From NCBI GenBank assembly GCA_026008535.1, contig BRKX01000001.1:70754317-70818316 (forward strand): a DNA stretch of 64,000 nt, read 5' to 3'. The notes beneath the pieces were generated by a model, which worked only from the letters and a program-made list of their open reading frames with translations, did no database searches and was not told the origin of the DNA. The translations under genes and the position numbers were made by a program. This document shows, piece after piece, positions 52,890-64,000 of the stretch (the stretch's first letter is position 1; the number at the start of each line of letters is the position of its first letter). Source of the stretch: Perilla frutescens (taxonomy: Eukaryota; Streptophyta; Magnoliopsida; Lamiales; Lamiaceae).

Positions 52890-54808
52890 ACCTCTTAACA
52901 AAATTTATTTTATTTGATAATTTGAAAATAATAATAATAATAAATTATTCAAGACCAATTAAACTATTTTTCAGACCAACTAAAGCCTATCACTAGCCAT
53001 TTTATTAAAAAGTACATATCTAACTAAAATCTATCATCTAAGAAAAAATATTAGTCAACTTACACTTGGAATCATTTTATTAATGTAAGTGTACATGTGT
53101 ACACGTGTAGCTTTCTAAATCCACATATATATTGTTGGTTGATTGAGAACCAAGTTAATGAAAAGAATTCAGAAATAAAAAAAAATCGAAAGGGAAGAGA
53201 AGAAGAATCAAAGTAAAAAGGAAAAAAAGGGAATTATAAAACGAAAGAGAGAGGAAGGAGAAGAGGTGAGTTTTATAACCAATAAACTGGTCGTTCAAAT
53301 TTTATAATACTTTTATGTTATCCTAAATTTCTTGTTTAAATTTTATCTTCGTCATTTTCATATTTATTTATTTTTCCTTAATATCAGTTTAATTTCATGA
53401 AAATTAAATTAAGATTGTTATAAAATACAATTAAGTTATATAATTTCTAAATGTTATATTTTGCCCCAAAAGAAATTCTAAATATTGAAATTCACTCCTA
53501 TGTGTTAAATCGAGCTTTTTAGTTATTGAATTCAGTTCAATTCAGCTTTATTCCCATTCAATTCTGTCCGCAAAATCCGATAAAATTCTTAAATAGAATC
53601 ACTAACTTGATTCACTCCGTCAAATACGCATTATTTACCGTTTGATTCCAATTCAATTCCAACCGATCCCAAGACATAGGAAATACCTGCTTAAATTATT
53701 TATGACCTAAGTTATTACCTTATGGATCTATTTGAGGATTCTAAGTTAGAAATTCCAATTTTGTAGGTCGAGACGACGAAAGAGCATAGTAGCATTTCAC
53801 GCATAAATTGCACTACACTTTGAGATCATCCAGGTGGGTTTTTCTATAACTCACAACTATGTTTTAAATTCGTCCATGAAAAGTATGTTAAATGTTTTAA
53901 TAACATTGTTTACGTAATGATTGGATGTTATGAGACTTCATGCACAGAGGAATTCTGACTTACAAGTATAGACGGTTTACTTTGTGACTAAATGTCTAGA
54001 TAAGTCACCGTAAAGTATTCATGTGATCACATTGAGTCTCTCATTCAATGAAGAAGAGTAAACTATGCTATAAAGTATGTTTATGATTGACTTTAAAGCA
54101 TGAAAGTATGTCTTGGACGAATATTAATGCCCACTGAGTGTTTTCTGGCACTCAACCCAAAATTTTCAAATGTTATCAGGTACTGGAGATCAAGCTGGTT
54201 GATGATGTGTTGCTGGATTGGGTTTTGAGGGTTGACCCTTATGTGGTTTTTGTTGAAAACCATATTTAGACTTATGTTTGTATGTTAAATATTAAATGTT
54301 TCCGTTGGTACTCTGCAAACCTTCTAAGTTTGAAAGCTGTTGACCCTAATGGTCAATTTTTGATTGTATACACAAATATTTTGAATATATATAAGGGTTG
54401 GCCGTGGTGTTTTTAAATGCGTGGTCTGATTGGCTATGTATATTGTTTGTTGACAGGTCATAATTTAGTTATGCGTGAGTTGTGATTTCGAAAAGTCTTG
54501 TTGAAAGTTGACTTTGAGAACGCCTAAGTGCATGGTTTGAACATTTTACTAAGTTGAGGTGCTGTCATTTACAATTATTTATAAAGCTAAATCTTATTTT
54601 TAAAAATTATTTATCACGTAAGCATGTACGTATGTTTTTGGTGATGTTTTGGTCCTAGTGGGACTGGGGCGTTACACCTTTGATAGATGAAATTTCTTCC
54701 GTAAAAGTTAATGTAGGTGGAGAGAGAAGAGTGTATATTTGTCTCTTTTTTTAATTCTTAATTTTTGTTGTAAAACTTAAAAAATCAATTATTATGAAAC
54801 TGATGGAG

Positions 54809-55449
54809 TATAATATATGTATAAATTATTATTTAACACATTATTAATTAGTTAGATATACATTTTAGCCTCATTTATCTTAATTATATAGATATGGTTG
54901 AATGTAATCAGTACATTACAAAACTCAATACCCATACGCTATAATTGTAATAAAAAATGTAAATATGCAAAGCTGTGTAAAAACACAATATTGCTTCGGT
55001 GTAGTATATTTGTATTGTTGCTTAATCTCTTTAGTGACAATATATAAATTGTAGGTAAACTTGAAAGACATTCCAAACTTGAGAGATGAATTTGAATTGA
55101 CGTCATACAAATACAAAGATTGTATGTGTCATACTGTGAGACCTTGAGTATATTTCATCGTTTTTTTTCCTTCTTATTATTTAGATTTTATTCTTCTAAT
55201 TGGTTGTTTTTCTGGGATAAAGTACCAACTGTACTCTTTAGGTGGTCGAAAATGTTAACTCACTGATGTGAGGACAAAATCGCTCATCCACTTATAATTG
55301 TTCGTCAATTATGTCATGGAAAAGGTTTATCAGATTATTTTAATTATTTTTATTAATTATTTAAATACAAATCAACTATTTTATTTGTACAAAATATTTA
55401 TCATAAATTATTTATATATCTATAATTGTGTATCGCACGAGTGTAATAC
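54809..55449. other. AT-rich region between nested elements and unit B
   Basis: No gene supported. The 63-codon ORF at 54925-55116 has no recognisable feature. Homology with unit A restarts at about 55450. Confidence 0.5.
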
Positions 55450-56049
55450 TAATTTAAATTTATTAAGTTTATGAATGTTTGATGATTTGGTTTCAGCACG
55501 CCAAACTAAATAGATTTCGCGCTAATAGTTATATTTGACTTGGCTTATTTAAACTTTTAACAACAACTTCAATTTTTCTCCCAAAAAAAAAAAAAAAAAC
55601 TTGTGAATAAAAACATGGGAAAATGATCACCTTTTGTTAATTTTATACCAATGGAATTAAGTCTTAATTAACTGCCAACTAATTATTAAAAATCAAAAGC
55701 TCTAGATTGTACGATCCGTTTCCTCAAAAAAATAAAAATAAATTGTACGACCGTAAACTATCATTTTTCTTCTATAAGTACGATTTGGCGTTTCAAATTA
55801 CAAAATCTTTAAAATAAATAAGAAAATTGCCATACTAAACATTAAAACAAAAAAAATAATTTAAAAATCGATTTTTTTTTTTGAGCAATTAAAAAATCGA
55901 TTTCGATCGAACATATTATTGCAAGACAAGAGTGATAAATTCGTCAATGACTTGCTGGAAAAAAAACCCAGCTTTAACACTTTCAGATTTCAGGGTTTCT
56001 GGAAAATTATTCTTCCTGATATCAATTGAAGGTTCAAACTCAGCAGACT

Positions 56050-56892
56050 GTTTCTTTGTTCTAGAATCTTCTTTGAAGGTGTGAGGTAGGTACAAGAGCT
56101 TCAACGATTGCAAGCTGCGGTTGCACCGATTAATTTTCTGATTCCGCAATTTGACAGGCCAGACCGCCGCCGCCGCCGGCGGTATGTTCATTCAAACTCT
56201 GAAACTTCAGTAGATGCTAAAAATTCAATTCCAGCTTTCAGTTTGATTAACTTTTATTTAGGCTTTGTGCATATTTCCAGTGAAGTGAAGCTCTCTGCTA
56301 TTTATGAAAACGTAGAATTATGTTAATATGCATTGAGTTTTCTTCATTTTGATTGTATGTCAGGTACAAAGTAGATAATAGTTTATACATTTTATGAAAA
56401 AGGAACAATAATTTTTTTAAAGGTAGGAGTTTAGATATTCAGGAGCATATATGCAGAGGACCTAGTACACATCCATATTCATTTTGCTTATCCTATGCCT
56501 TTTTTTTTGGAAATGAGAATATTTCTCTTAAGAATTCATCATTGCTGTGACTCTAAAAACTCTTATTTTGTTAATGATGACGTGCTTTCTTTAAAGAAAA
56601 TCATTTTGTTGTGCAGTTCAATTAGGTTTAGGAATTAGGATCTTTGTTAGCATACAACTCCCTATATTGGTCATTTTCTTTCCTTCTTTCTGTGTTAAAT
56701 TCACTCTGAGACATTGCATAGTCACACGAAGATACCGTTTTTTATATATGCAGCGGCTACCCGCCATCGAAACAGGAGATGGAGGAGCTTGAGACATGCT
56801 GTGGTGGAAGTCCTCTTAAGTTGTATGTCGTTGAGCATGGGAGGGTTAGTCTGTTGTCGTTCACCAAAGTCGAGCTGCCTGTCCTTCCATGA
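56050..56892 (+). pseudogene. Sen54-like relic, copy B
   Basis: Only the 5' UTR-like exon (about 56050-56174, donor GTATGTTCATT) and the last coding exon (56754-56892, GYPPSKQEMEELE... to VELPVLP and TGA) remain. Sequence equivalent to about 24560-26435 of copy A, which carries the central exons, is missing; the junction is at about 56442. Colinear with copy A on both sides, and like it lies just upstream of an NLR gene. Confidence 0.75.
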
Positions 56893-57707
56893 CCTTTTTG
56901 CAGCCATAATGCGTCTAGCTGCCCCTTCCATTTACCACGGCAAGGACATTCTCATCGTTCGTCCCTTCCCGTCCAAAACCCTCATGCATCATTTAGCTCT
57001 CTACATTTGGATGCAATTTTGTGATTAATTTATGTCAGCTTATAAATTAAGTTTCTTCTCAACAACAAGAGCAGTAGGGTAGGGCTGTGCTTATTTATTG
57101 GACAGGCTCCTCCAATCCTACGTTAACAGATATGAAACATGTGGTTTATATAAATTTGCTAAGAAATTGGGATGACTCTGCCTTTATGATCATCACTCTT
57201 TTTAGTTCTTTCAATTCCAATTTGAACGAGTGTGCAGCCTATGCAAGGGTTAATTCTTGTTGGAAATCTTAAACGCTCGTTTAATTTCTCATGGTTGCTG
57301 ACTATTCATTGATTGGAATTCAGTATGGGATCTTGATTGTTATCAAGAATTTTATAGTATTTTTTTTTATTTTTTTGAGCAAAAAAAGAATTTTATTTGC
57401 TTTTGTTCAATAGATTTGTTGATCCATGGAATTAATTATGTTGGAAAATGGAAACTCTCTTTTCAATATAAGATGTTCAAATTTTAAGTTTTAAACTATG
57501 TATTGGATACAAGACTCGATCAAACAAATACCACATTAGCAAAAGAATATTCTAAGCCAAATTCAAACGTAGGATTCTAATTTGTCAAAGCTGGTTGGCC
57601 TACCACGCAATGATAGAAGTCTCGCTAATCAATAGCCATCAACTGAAACAGAAGTATGTCGTCCTTCAATATTCCAACAAAAAAGGGGAAATTTTGATTT
57701 TTGCGTT
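56893..57707. other. Spacer between Sen54 relic B and NLR2
   Basis: Homologous to parts of 26898-29300 of unit A but without the LTR-like fragment and the hAT-like element found there. No gene seen. Contains the presumed NLR2 promoter. Confidence 0.6.
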
Positions 57708-60700
57708 ATGAGTGAATTTCTCAAGCGTTCTTATCTAAATTTTATTTACTATGTTGGTGAGGAGTTCCCAGAAGTCTGCCGGAGTAGTAGATTACATCTT
57801 TCAATTGTTCAGAACTATTTCCTTGATCTATTTCGGGCGTATGATGTTATAACAGCCACAGAAGTGGATTCTATTGTGCAGGTGCTTAAGGATGTTATCT
57901 TCGTGGTGCCGAGGGCGACGGAGTTTGCTCAAAGCCAATACGGCATCAAGCAATATCAGCTCGTGGAAGTCTTCATCAGTTTCCTTCTTCAACTGCTGTA
58001 TCATAAAACTCATCCCATAATTGTTTTGTTCAGAGATAGATTTGAAAATCTTGAGAAGGAACTGCGATTTCTCCTCATTATTCTTGGGGACACAGCGCTA
58101 ATGCTGCGTGCAGATGAGCAAGAAGAGTTCCGGAATCTTATGGTAGAATTTGAAGCAGTGTCAAATGAAGCTGGGAACTTAGTCTATCTTGTGTTCTTCT
58201 CCACTGATAGAGTGTTTAGAAAAATCGATGAAAGTCTTGCCGTTGTTCTAGATCATGTCGGCCTCTTGAAAACTAGCATCACGAATTTCTTAAAGGCCCT
58301 ATCATCTATAGGCAAAGCAGCAGCTTATATGACTCCAAGGACATCTGTGGTGAATTCACTCCTCTTTGTTGACTCTCTAACTTTTTATATTGAGGGTTTG
58401 GTGAATCGGGATCAGAAGAATATGATTGCTGATGTGAAGGGTCAAATCAATACTCTCCATCAAGGGCTACTCTCCCTTCGATCTTCCGTCAGAGAGCCAG
58501 GACTGCCAGAACCTTCAGAAGTGGGAGAATTGCAAGAAACTTTGATGCGAATGGGTGATCTAGTTAGTGGAGGTGAACATCTGATCATTTCTTTCCTGGT
58601 TGGAGATGCTCCTCTGTGGTATCTCATCAGCAGGCTCTCCGACATCAACCACATAATTGAGCTTACTATTATTAAACTCGAAGAAATCAGAAGGAGATAT
58701 AACTCTGGAGTCTTAGAAACTGTGTCAAATCTTAACTCACAACTATCCTTGCATGATGATCATAGAAATTCTGACGGCAACTTCAATGATGCTGCAATCG
58801 GTTTGGAGGACCAGACAGCAGATATTTTAGAACACCTGATAGGAGGAACCAAGCAATTGCAAGTTATATCAATATGTGGGATGCCTGGAGTTGGTAAGAC
58901 AACTTTAGCAAAGAAATTGTATGGCCATCCTTTGGTTAACTATCGGTTTGACAAGCTTTCTTGGTGTGTCATTTCTCAAGAATATCGGAGCCTAAGTGTC
59001 CTTACCGACATTCTCACTCAGTTAACAAGTGAGCAGGGCAATAGTAGCACCTTGAATATGGATGGAGTAGGTATAGTTGAACATGTTTACAAAGCTATGC
59101 TAGATGAACGTGTTTACAAAACTTTAAAAGGGAAAAGATATTTAATTGTAGTTGATGATATATGGGATTCACATGTGTGGGATGATTTGCGGATTTGTTT
59201 CCCAGATGATGGTAATGGAAGCAGGATATTGTTCACCACCAGGGACAAAGATGTGGCTCCACTTAGGAGTAAAATTTGTGCATTGAGGCCTTTGTCAAAT
59301 GACCAATGTTGGGAGCTTTTAGTAAAAAAGGTGTTCAACAATAATCCTTGCCCACCTAAATTGGTAGGAATTGGGAAGGAAATTTCTGCAAATTGCCATG
59401 GACTACCACTTATTGTAGTTGTTATTGCTGGAGTTCTTTCAACAATGGACAAGAAGAAAAGTGTATGGGAAGAAGTGAGAGGAAACCTTGCCTCATATAT
59501 TTTTGGAAGTGGAGAGAATTCAGTGATGAATATTTTGGAACTCAGTTACAAGCATCTGCCAGATCATTTGAAGCCTTACTTTCTTTATTTTGGAGTATTT
59601 CAGAAAAGTATAGAAATCCCGGTGAGCGAGTTGAAGAGGCTGTGGGTTGCTGAAGGATTCATACACAAGGAAGCAGGGAAGAGTGCTGAGAACATTGCGG
59701 AAGAGTATTTAATGAAGCTGATTGATAAAAGCCTAGTAATTGTTGCCAAAACGAGATCAGATGGTGGAGTGAAAGCTTGTGTGGTTCATGATTTGCTGCA
59801 TGACTTGTGCTTGAAAAAATGTGAAGAGGAAAACTTCCTGAATTTTGTGAAGACAAATGAGTAAGTTTTGTTACCATGGATGAGCTGCATGCACCGATCA
59901 TTTATATTAGTTAGCTTATTGTTTCTCACATTTAGTTCTCCTGTTCCTTGCCCAGTTGCTACTTAATCCGAGGGAAAGTTCATCGTCTGCAATGTCATGA
60001 TAGATGCGATGTACCTTCGATCTACTGTCAGCATCTTCGCTCTTTCCGCGGCAATTATCTGGACTGGGACACTGTGTCATTCTACGTTCGTGATCTGAGG
60101 TTACTGCGAGTCCTGCATTTTGATTACATTCGCAATCATTACAGTGGAATCGAATATCTGTTCAGCTTGAGATATTTGGTTGTTCGTGTCTTGCCTCCAT
60201 CAATAGGTAGCCTTGTGAACTTGGAATATCTTCGCGTGGAGATAGTGAACAAGACGAAGGAGACAGTGAAGCTCCCCTCAGAAGTTATGAAGATGATGAA
60301 ATTGAGATGCATTCACGTCCGGAATTACGACCCCCACATAGACACCTACGCAACTTATGACGTCAGAGATTGGGACCTCTCCCACACAAACAACCTCGAG
60401 TTTCTCTCTGCTGTCATCGCGGAGCTCAAAGATGAAGAGATGTTGAGATGCTCGCCCCATCTTCGCAAACTCAAATGCTTATGTAGAGAGGCCAGTCGAC
60501 ACGTTGATTTCAGCTTCTTCACTCAGCTTGTGTCGCTTAACGTTCAGTTCAGATATGTGGTGATGAAGACAATCAGCTTCCCTTCAAGCATAAAGAAGCT
60601 CACACTCTCTGGCATGTTTGTACGGCTTTGGGAAAATATGTCGAAGATTGGGAGATTGGAAAACCTTGAGGTGCTCAAATTAAGAAACCTGAGGAGCTTC

Positions 60701-61027
60701 ACAGAATTAGGAGAGAGACGGGAATGGGATACGAGGGATGATGAATTCCAGAAGCTCAGATTCTTGGAAATAAATCACACCGATCTCTGTCAGTGGAATG
60801 TGGCCTCGAGCCAACATTTTCCCAGGCTTCAACAGTTGCTGTTGAGGGATTGCTACTATATGGAAGAGCTTCCATCTGAAATCGGCGAAATCACTACACT
60901 GCAGTTGATTGAGTTCAGAGGAAGGTGCCCATACATAACGGTTGAGTCTGCTAGAAGGATTCAACGAGAACAATGGGACATGGGAAACGACGAGCTCAAG
61001 ATCGAGCTGTCTAGATTGCTGACTTAA
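57708..61027 (+). CDS. NLR2: R1-type CC-NB-ARC-LRR immune receptor
   Basis: Paralogue of NLR1. Exon 1 57708-59860, exon 2 59956-61027; a phase-2 intron of 95 bp at the same place as in NLR1; 1074 residues without stops. N-terminal LHLSIVQNYF motif runs directly into the R1-type region with no 58-residue repeats. NB-ARC: P-loop GMPGVGKTT (about 391), WCVISQ, kinase-2 YLIVVDDIWDS (about 477), GSRILFTTRD, GLPL, YFLYFGVF, VHD (about 691). LRRs in exon 2, e.g. LPPSIGSLVNLEYLRV. A 9-residue near-tandem duplication (EHVYKAMLD / ERVYKTLKG, 59079-59132) lies just before kinase-2, absent from the paralogues. Start is the first in-frame ATG; upstream support is limited. Confidence 0.9.
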
Positions 61028-61500
61028 GTGAAAGGAAGATGTCTCTATATCATATACCTTCTTCCCAATATGTTGGAATTGATCTTGAGCATCTAGTGAA
61101 TCGGGATGATCGAATTCAAGAATTGAAAGAAACTTTGATCAAACCTTTCCTGGTTGGAGATTGTCCTATGTGGTACAGGCTCTCTAGTCAACCACAAAAT
61201 TAGTGCATTGGAATTGAGCTCCGAGAAATCACCAAGTCACAGAAATTTGGAGGCTTAAAATCTGCAAACAATGGACAAGAAGAAAAGTACATGAGAAGAA
61301 ATGGGAGGAAATTTTGCCTCATATATTGTTGGAGGTGGAGAGAATTCACTAATTCAGTGATGAATATTTTGGAACTCAGTTACAAGCATCTATCAAATCA
61401 TCTCAAGCCATGCTTTCTGTAGTTCGGAGCATTCCAGAAATATGGATGTTTTCCCCATCTTCGCAAATTCAAATGCTAATGTGAAAAGTCCAGTGAAACT
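61028..61500 (+). pseudogene. Heavily deleted NLR relic
   Basis: Short patches match NLR exon 1 in order: the N-terminal region (about 61085-61250, e.g. FLVGD...MWYRLS), part of the NB-ARC with the sequence after GLPL (about 61265-61350), ELSYKHLSNHLKPCFL followed by TAG (61373-61422), then a small LRR patch (about 61452-61485). Large internal deletions separate them and stops abound. Confidence 0.8.
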
Positions 61501-61513
61501 TTAAAAGGTCCTA

Positions 61514-61517
<4 letters not shown>

Positions 61518-61552
<35 letters not shown>
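61518..61552. repeat. (CT)n microsatellite
   Basis: CT run of about 17 units between the NLR relic and the NLR3 leader. Confidence 0.95.
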
Positions 61553-61554
<2 letters not shown>

Positions 61555-61748
61555 CGACCGCACCACCAAACTCGTAATGTAGCACCCTTGTTTGACTTCC
61601 CCACTCATCTCTCTCATCTATATTTAGGTCAACTTAATCTCACAACACTGGTTTTATTCTTCAATTTTCCATTTCTAACTGCAAACTTTCACAGGTCACC
61701 TTCAACTCAACTCTAAAGGTTTTTCACAAGTCCAAAGCCAAGACAGAT

Positions 61749-64000
61749 ATGGATTCTTGGAGTGAATTTACAGATCCCCCCTTTGTCAAGCACTTTTCCG
61801 GAGATCAGATTCATAAATTCCTTCCAAAACTCTTCTTGGATAAGTTTCCAAAATCCTTCTTAGATCACTCTTCAAAATCCTTCCTGGGAAGTGAATCACG
61901 TCTTTCAATTGTTCACCACTATTTCTCTAATCTAGAAGACCTTACAACTTCCGTGCCTGTCAGTTCAGCCAGAGAACTTGATTCTCTCGAGCAGATGCAT
62001 AAGTTTAAGAATGTTATCTTCAAGGTGCCCGAGTTTGCTGAAATCCAATACCGCATCAAGAAATATCAGCTCGTTGAAGTTTACATCAGTTTCCTTCTTC
62101 AACTGCTGTATCACAAACTTGATGATTCCATAATTGGTTTGTGCAAAGATGGAATTGAACATCTTGAGAAGGAGCTGAGGTTTCTTCACACCATTCTTGG
62201 GGACACGCCATTTATGATGTGTGCTGACAAGCATCAAGAATTCCAGAATCTCTTGGGGGAGTTCGAAGCAGTGGCAAATGAGGCTGGCAGTTTAGTCTAT
62301 CTTGTGTTCTTCTCCACTGGTCCAGCTCTTGGAGAAATTACTGAAGGTCTTGCTGTTGTTCTAGATCATGTCAGTTTCTTGAAAACCAGCATCATGAAAT
62401 TCATAAATATAGTATCTACAGCTGATATGACTCCAACGACTAATGTGGTGAATTCATTCATCTTCTTTGATTCTCTGATTTATACTCTTGAGGATTTGGT
62501 GAATCGGGATCATAGTAATCTGATTGATGATGTGAAGGATCAAATCAATACTCTCCATCAAGGACTAGTTTCTCTTCGATCTTCCATCAGAGAGATAGGA
62601 CTGCCACAACCATCAGAAATTGCAGAACTCAGAGAAACTTTGATGCAAATTGGTGATTTGGCTAGTGGAGGTGAACATCTGATCATTGCTTTTGTAGTTG
62701 GAGATGCTCCTCTGTGGTATCTCATCAACAGGCTCTCCGACATCAACCACGTAATCGAGCTTACTAGGATTAGTCTCCAAGAAATCACAAGGAGATATGA
62801 ATTTGGAGGCTTAGAAACTGTATCAAATTTCAGCGGACAACTCTCACTGCAGGATCATCAGAGAGATTCTGACGGCAATGACATCGATACTGCAATTGGT
62901 CTGGATGACCAGGCAACAGATATTCTACAGCACCTGGTAGGAGGAACTGATCATCGGCAAGTTATATCAATATGTGGGATGCCCGGAGTTGGGAAGACAA
63001 CTTTGGCAAAGAAATTGTACGACCATCCCTCAGTTAACTATCGGTTTCATAAGCTCTCATGGTGTGTCATTTCGCAAGAATATCAGAGGCACCGCGTCCT
63101 TACCGACATTCTCACGCAGTTAACAAGCGAGCAGGGCAAAAATAGCACGTTGGAAATGGATGAAGGCATTTACAAAAGTTTGAAGGGAAGAAGATACTTG
63201 ATCATTATGGATGATATATGGGAATCACATGTGTGGGACGACTTGCAGAGTTGTTTCCCAGATGATGGCAACGGAAGCAGGATATTGTTCACCACCAGGG
63301 ACAAAGATGTGGCTCCACTCAATAGGTTAAGTTTTAGACTGCACCCTTTGTCAAATGACGAATGCTGGGAGCTTTTAGTGAAGAAGGTGTTCAACGATAA
63401 CCCTTGCCCTCCTGAATTGCTAGGGGCTGGGAAGGAAATTTGTGCAAATTGCCATGGACTACCTCTTGTTGTAGTTGCTATTGCTTGAGTTCTTTCAACA
63501 ATTGACAAGAAGAAAAGTGTATGGGAAGAAGTGGGAGGAAGTCTTACCTCGTATATTAGCGAAAGTGGAGAGAATTCAGTGATGAATATTTTGGAGTTGA
63601 GCTACAAGCATTTACCAGATCATTTAAAGCCTTGCTTTCTCTATTTTGGAGCGTTTGAGAAAGACAGAGAAATCCGGGTCAGCCAGATGACGAGACTGTG
63701 GATTGCTGAAGGATTCATACGTGAGGAAGCAGGGAAGAGTGCTGAGAACATCGCTGAAGAATATCTAACAAACCTGATTGATAAAAGTCTAGTAATTGTT
63801 GCCAAAACAAGATCAGATGGTGGAGTCAAAGCTTGTGTAGTTCATGATTTAGTGCATGACTTGTGCTTGCAAAAATGTGAAGATGAAAACTTCATGGATT
63901 TTGTGAAGACAAATGAGTAAGTATTTTTACTATATATATATATATATATATAGATGATCGTTAGCTTATATATCTCACATTCTCCTTCTCTTTTTCCTTT
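61749..64000 (+). pseudogene. NLR3: R1-type NLR with premature stop (continues past right edge)
   Basis: Exon 1 61749-63916 has the same phase-2 donor as NLR1/NLR2; the window ends in the intron, so the LRR exon is outside. N-terminal LSIVHHYF motif, preceded by short KSFL-type repeats but without the NLR1 58-residue repeats. P-loop GMPGVGKTT, kinase-2 YLIIMDDIWES, GLPL and VHD are all present. The codon after VVVAIA is TGA (63486-63488); NLR1 and NLR2 have GGA there, so a single G-to-T change truncates the product just after GLPL at 579 residues. The frame downstream (63489-63916) is intact, so the stop is recent. Could be a truncated NB-ARC protein or a pseudogene. Confidence 0.85.
63932..63953. 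repeat. (TA)n microsatellite in NLR3 intron
   Basis: Short TA run a few bases after the exon 1 donor, not present in the NLR1 or NLR2 intron. Confidence 0.9.

Larger units (their letters stand above)
39760..54676 (+). mobile_element. Solo LTR (chromovirus/Tekay-like), split by Athila insertion
   Basis: Begins TGTAACATCCCGAAAA (39760) and ends GGGGCGTTACA (54676), with perfect 5-bp duplications CCTTT outside (39755-39759, 54677-54681). Without the Athila element it is about 2.0 kb. TGTAAC...GTTACA ends are common in LTRs of Tekay/Del-like Ty3/gypsy elements. No second LTR or coding part is seen, so it is a solo LTR left by recombination. The lineage is inference. Confidence 0.7.
39624..54808. 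mobile_element. Stowaway-like MITE split by nested insertions
   Basis: Left half 39624-39759 begins CTCCATCAATTTCA; right half 54682-54808 ends in the complement of CTCCATCAGTTTCA. Joined, they make about 263 bp, the usual Stowaway size, interrupted by the solo LTR. The outer flanks (TATAATC before, TATAATA after) are compatible with a TA-type target but not exact on the left. Confidence 0.65.

Overview
This is plant nuclear DNA. It has multi-exon genes with GT-AG introns, AT-rich non-coding DNA, several classes of plant transposable element, and orthologues of plant INO80, an autoinhibited Ca2+-ATPase (ACA) and NUP93. The NLR genes are of the R1 (late-blight-resistance-like) CC-NB-ARC-LRR type, which points to an asterid eudicot, probably Lamiales; that placement is inference.

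Layout. (1) 1-2624, + strand: 3' half of the INO80 chromatin-remodelling ATPase gene, cut by the left edge. (2) 3433-11765, - strand: complete ACA4/ACA11-type Ca2+-ATPase gene, convergent with INO80. Its calmodulin-binding first exon is separated from the rest by a 4.7 kb intron and a 55-nt exon. (3) 11766-17622: intergenic DNA with a Stowaway MITE, SINE-like insertions and dispersed repeats. (4) 17623-23207, + strand: complete 15-exon NUP93/Nic96 nucleoporin gene. (5) From about 23.5 kb: a tandem segmental duplication. Unit A (about 23.54-36.34 kb) holds a broken tRNA-splicing endonuclease Sen54-like gene followed by NLR1 (30450-34320). Unit B starts at about 36.34 kb, is split almost at once by about 19 kb of inserted DNA, and resumes at about 55.45 kb with a more deleted Sen54 relic and NLR2 (57708-61027). 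An NLR relic (61.03-61.49 kb) and NLR3 (61749 to beyond the right edge) follow; NLR3 has a premature stop.

The 19 kb insertion includes a nest of elements: a Stowaway-like MITE (ends 39624 and 54808) holds a solo LTR (39760-54676, TSD CCTTT), which holds a complete Athila-type Ty3/gypsy element (39998-52889, TSD ACCTC), whose right LTR holds a 659-bp hAT-like element (50991-51649, TSD GTTGGAGG).

Housekeeping genes fill the left third and a fast-evolving immune-receptor cluster with heavy transposon load fills the rest. The most unusual coding feature is a 58-residue Ser-rich tandem repeat in the N-terminal part of NLR1 that is absent from NLR2 and NLR3. The Athila element also has an internal TATA-containing region ahead of its extra ORF that shares motifs with its own LTR promoter region.
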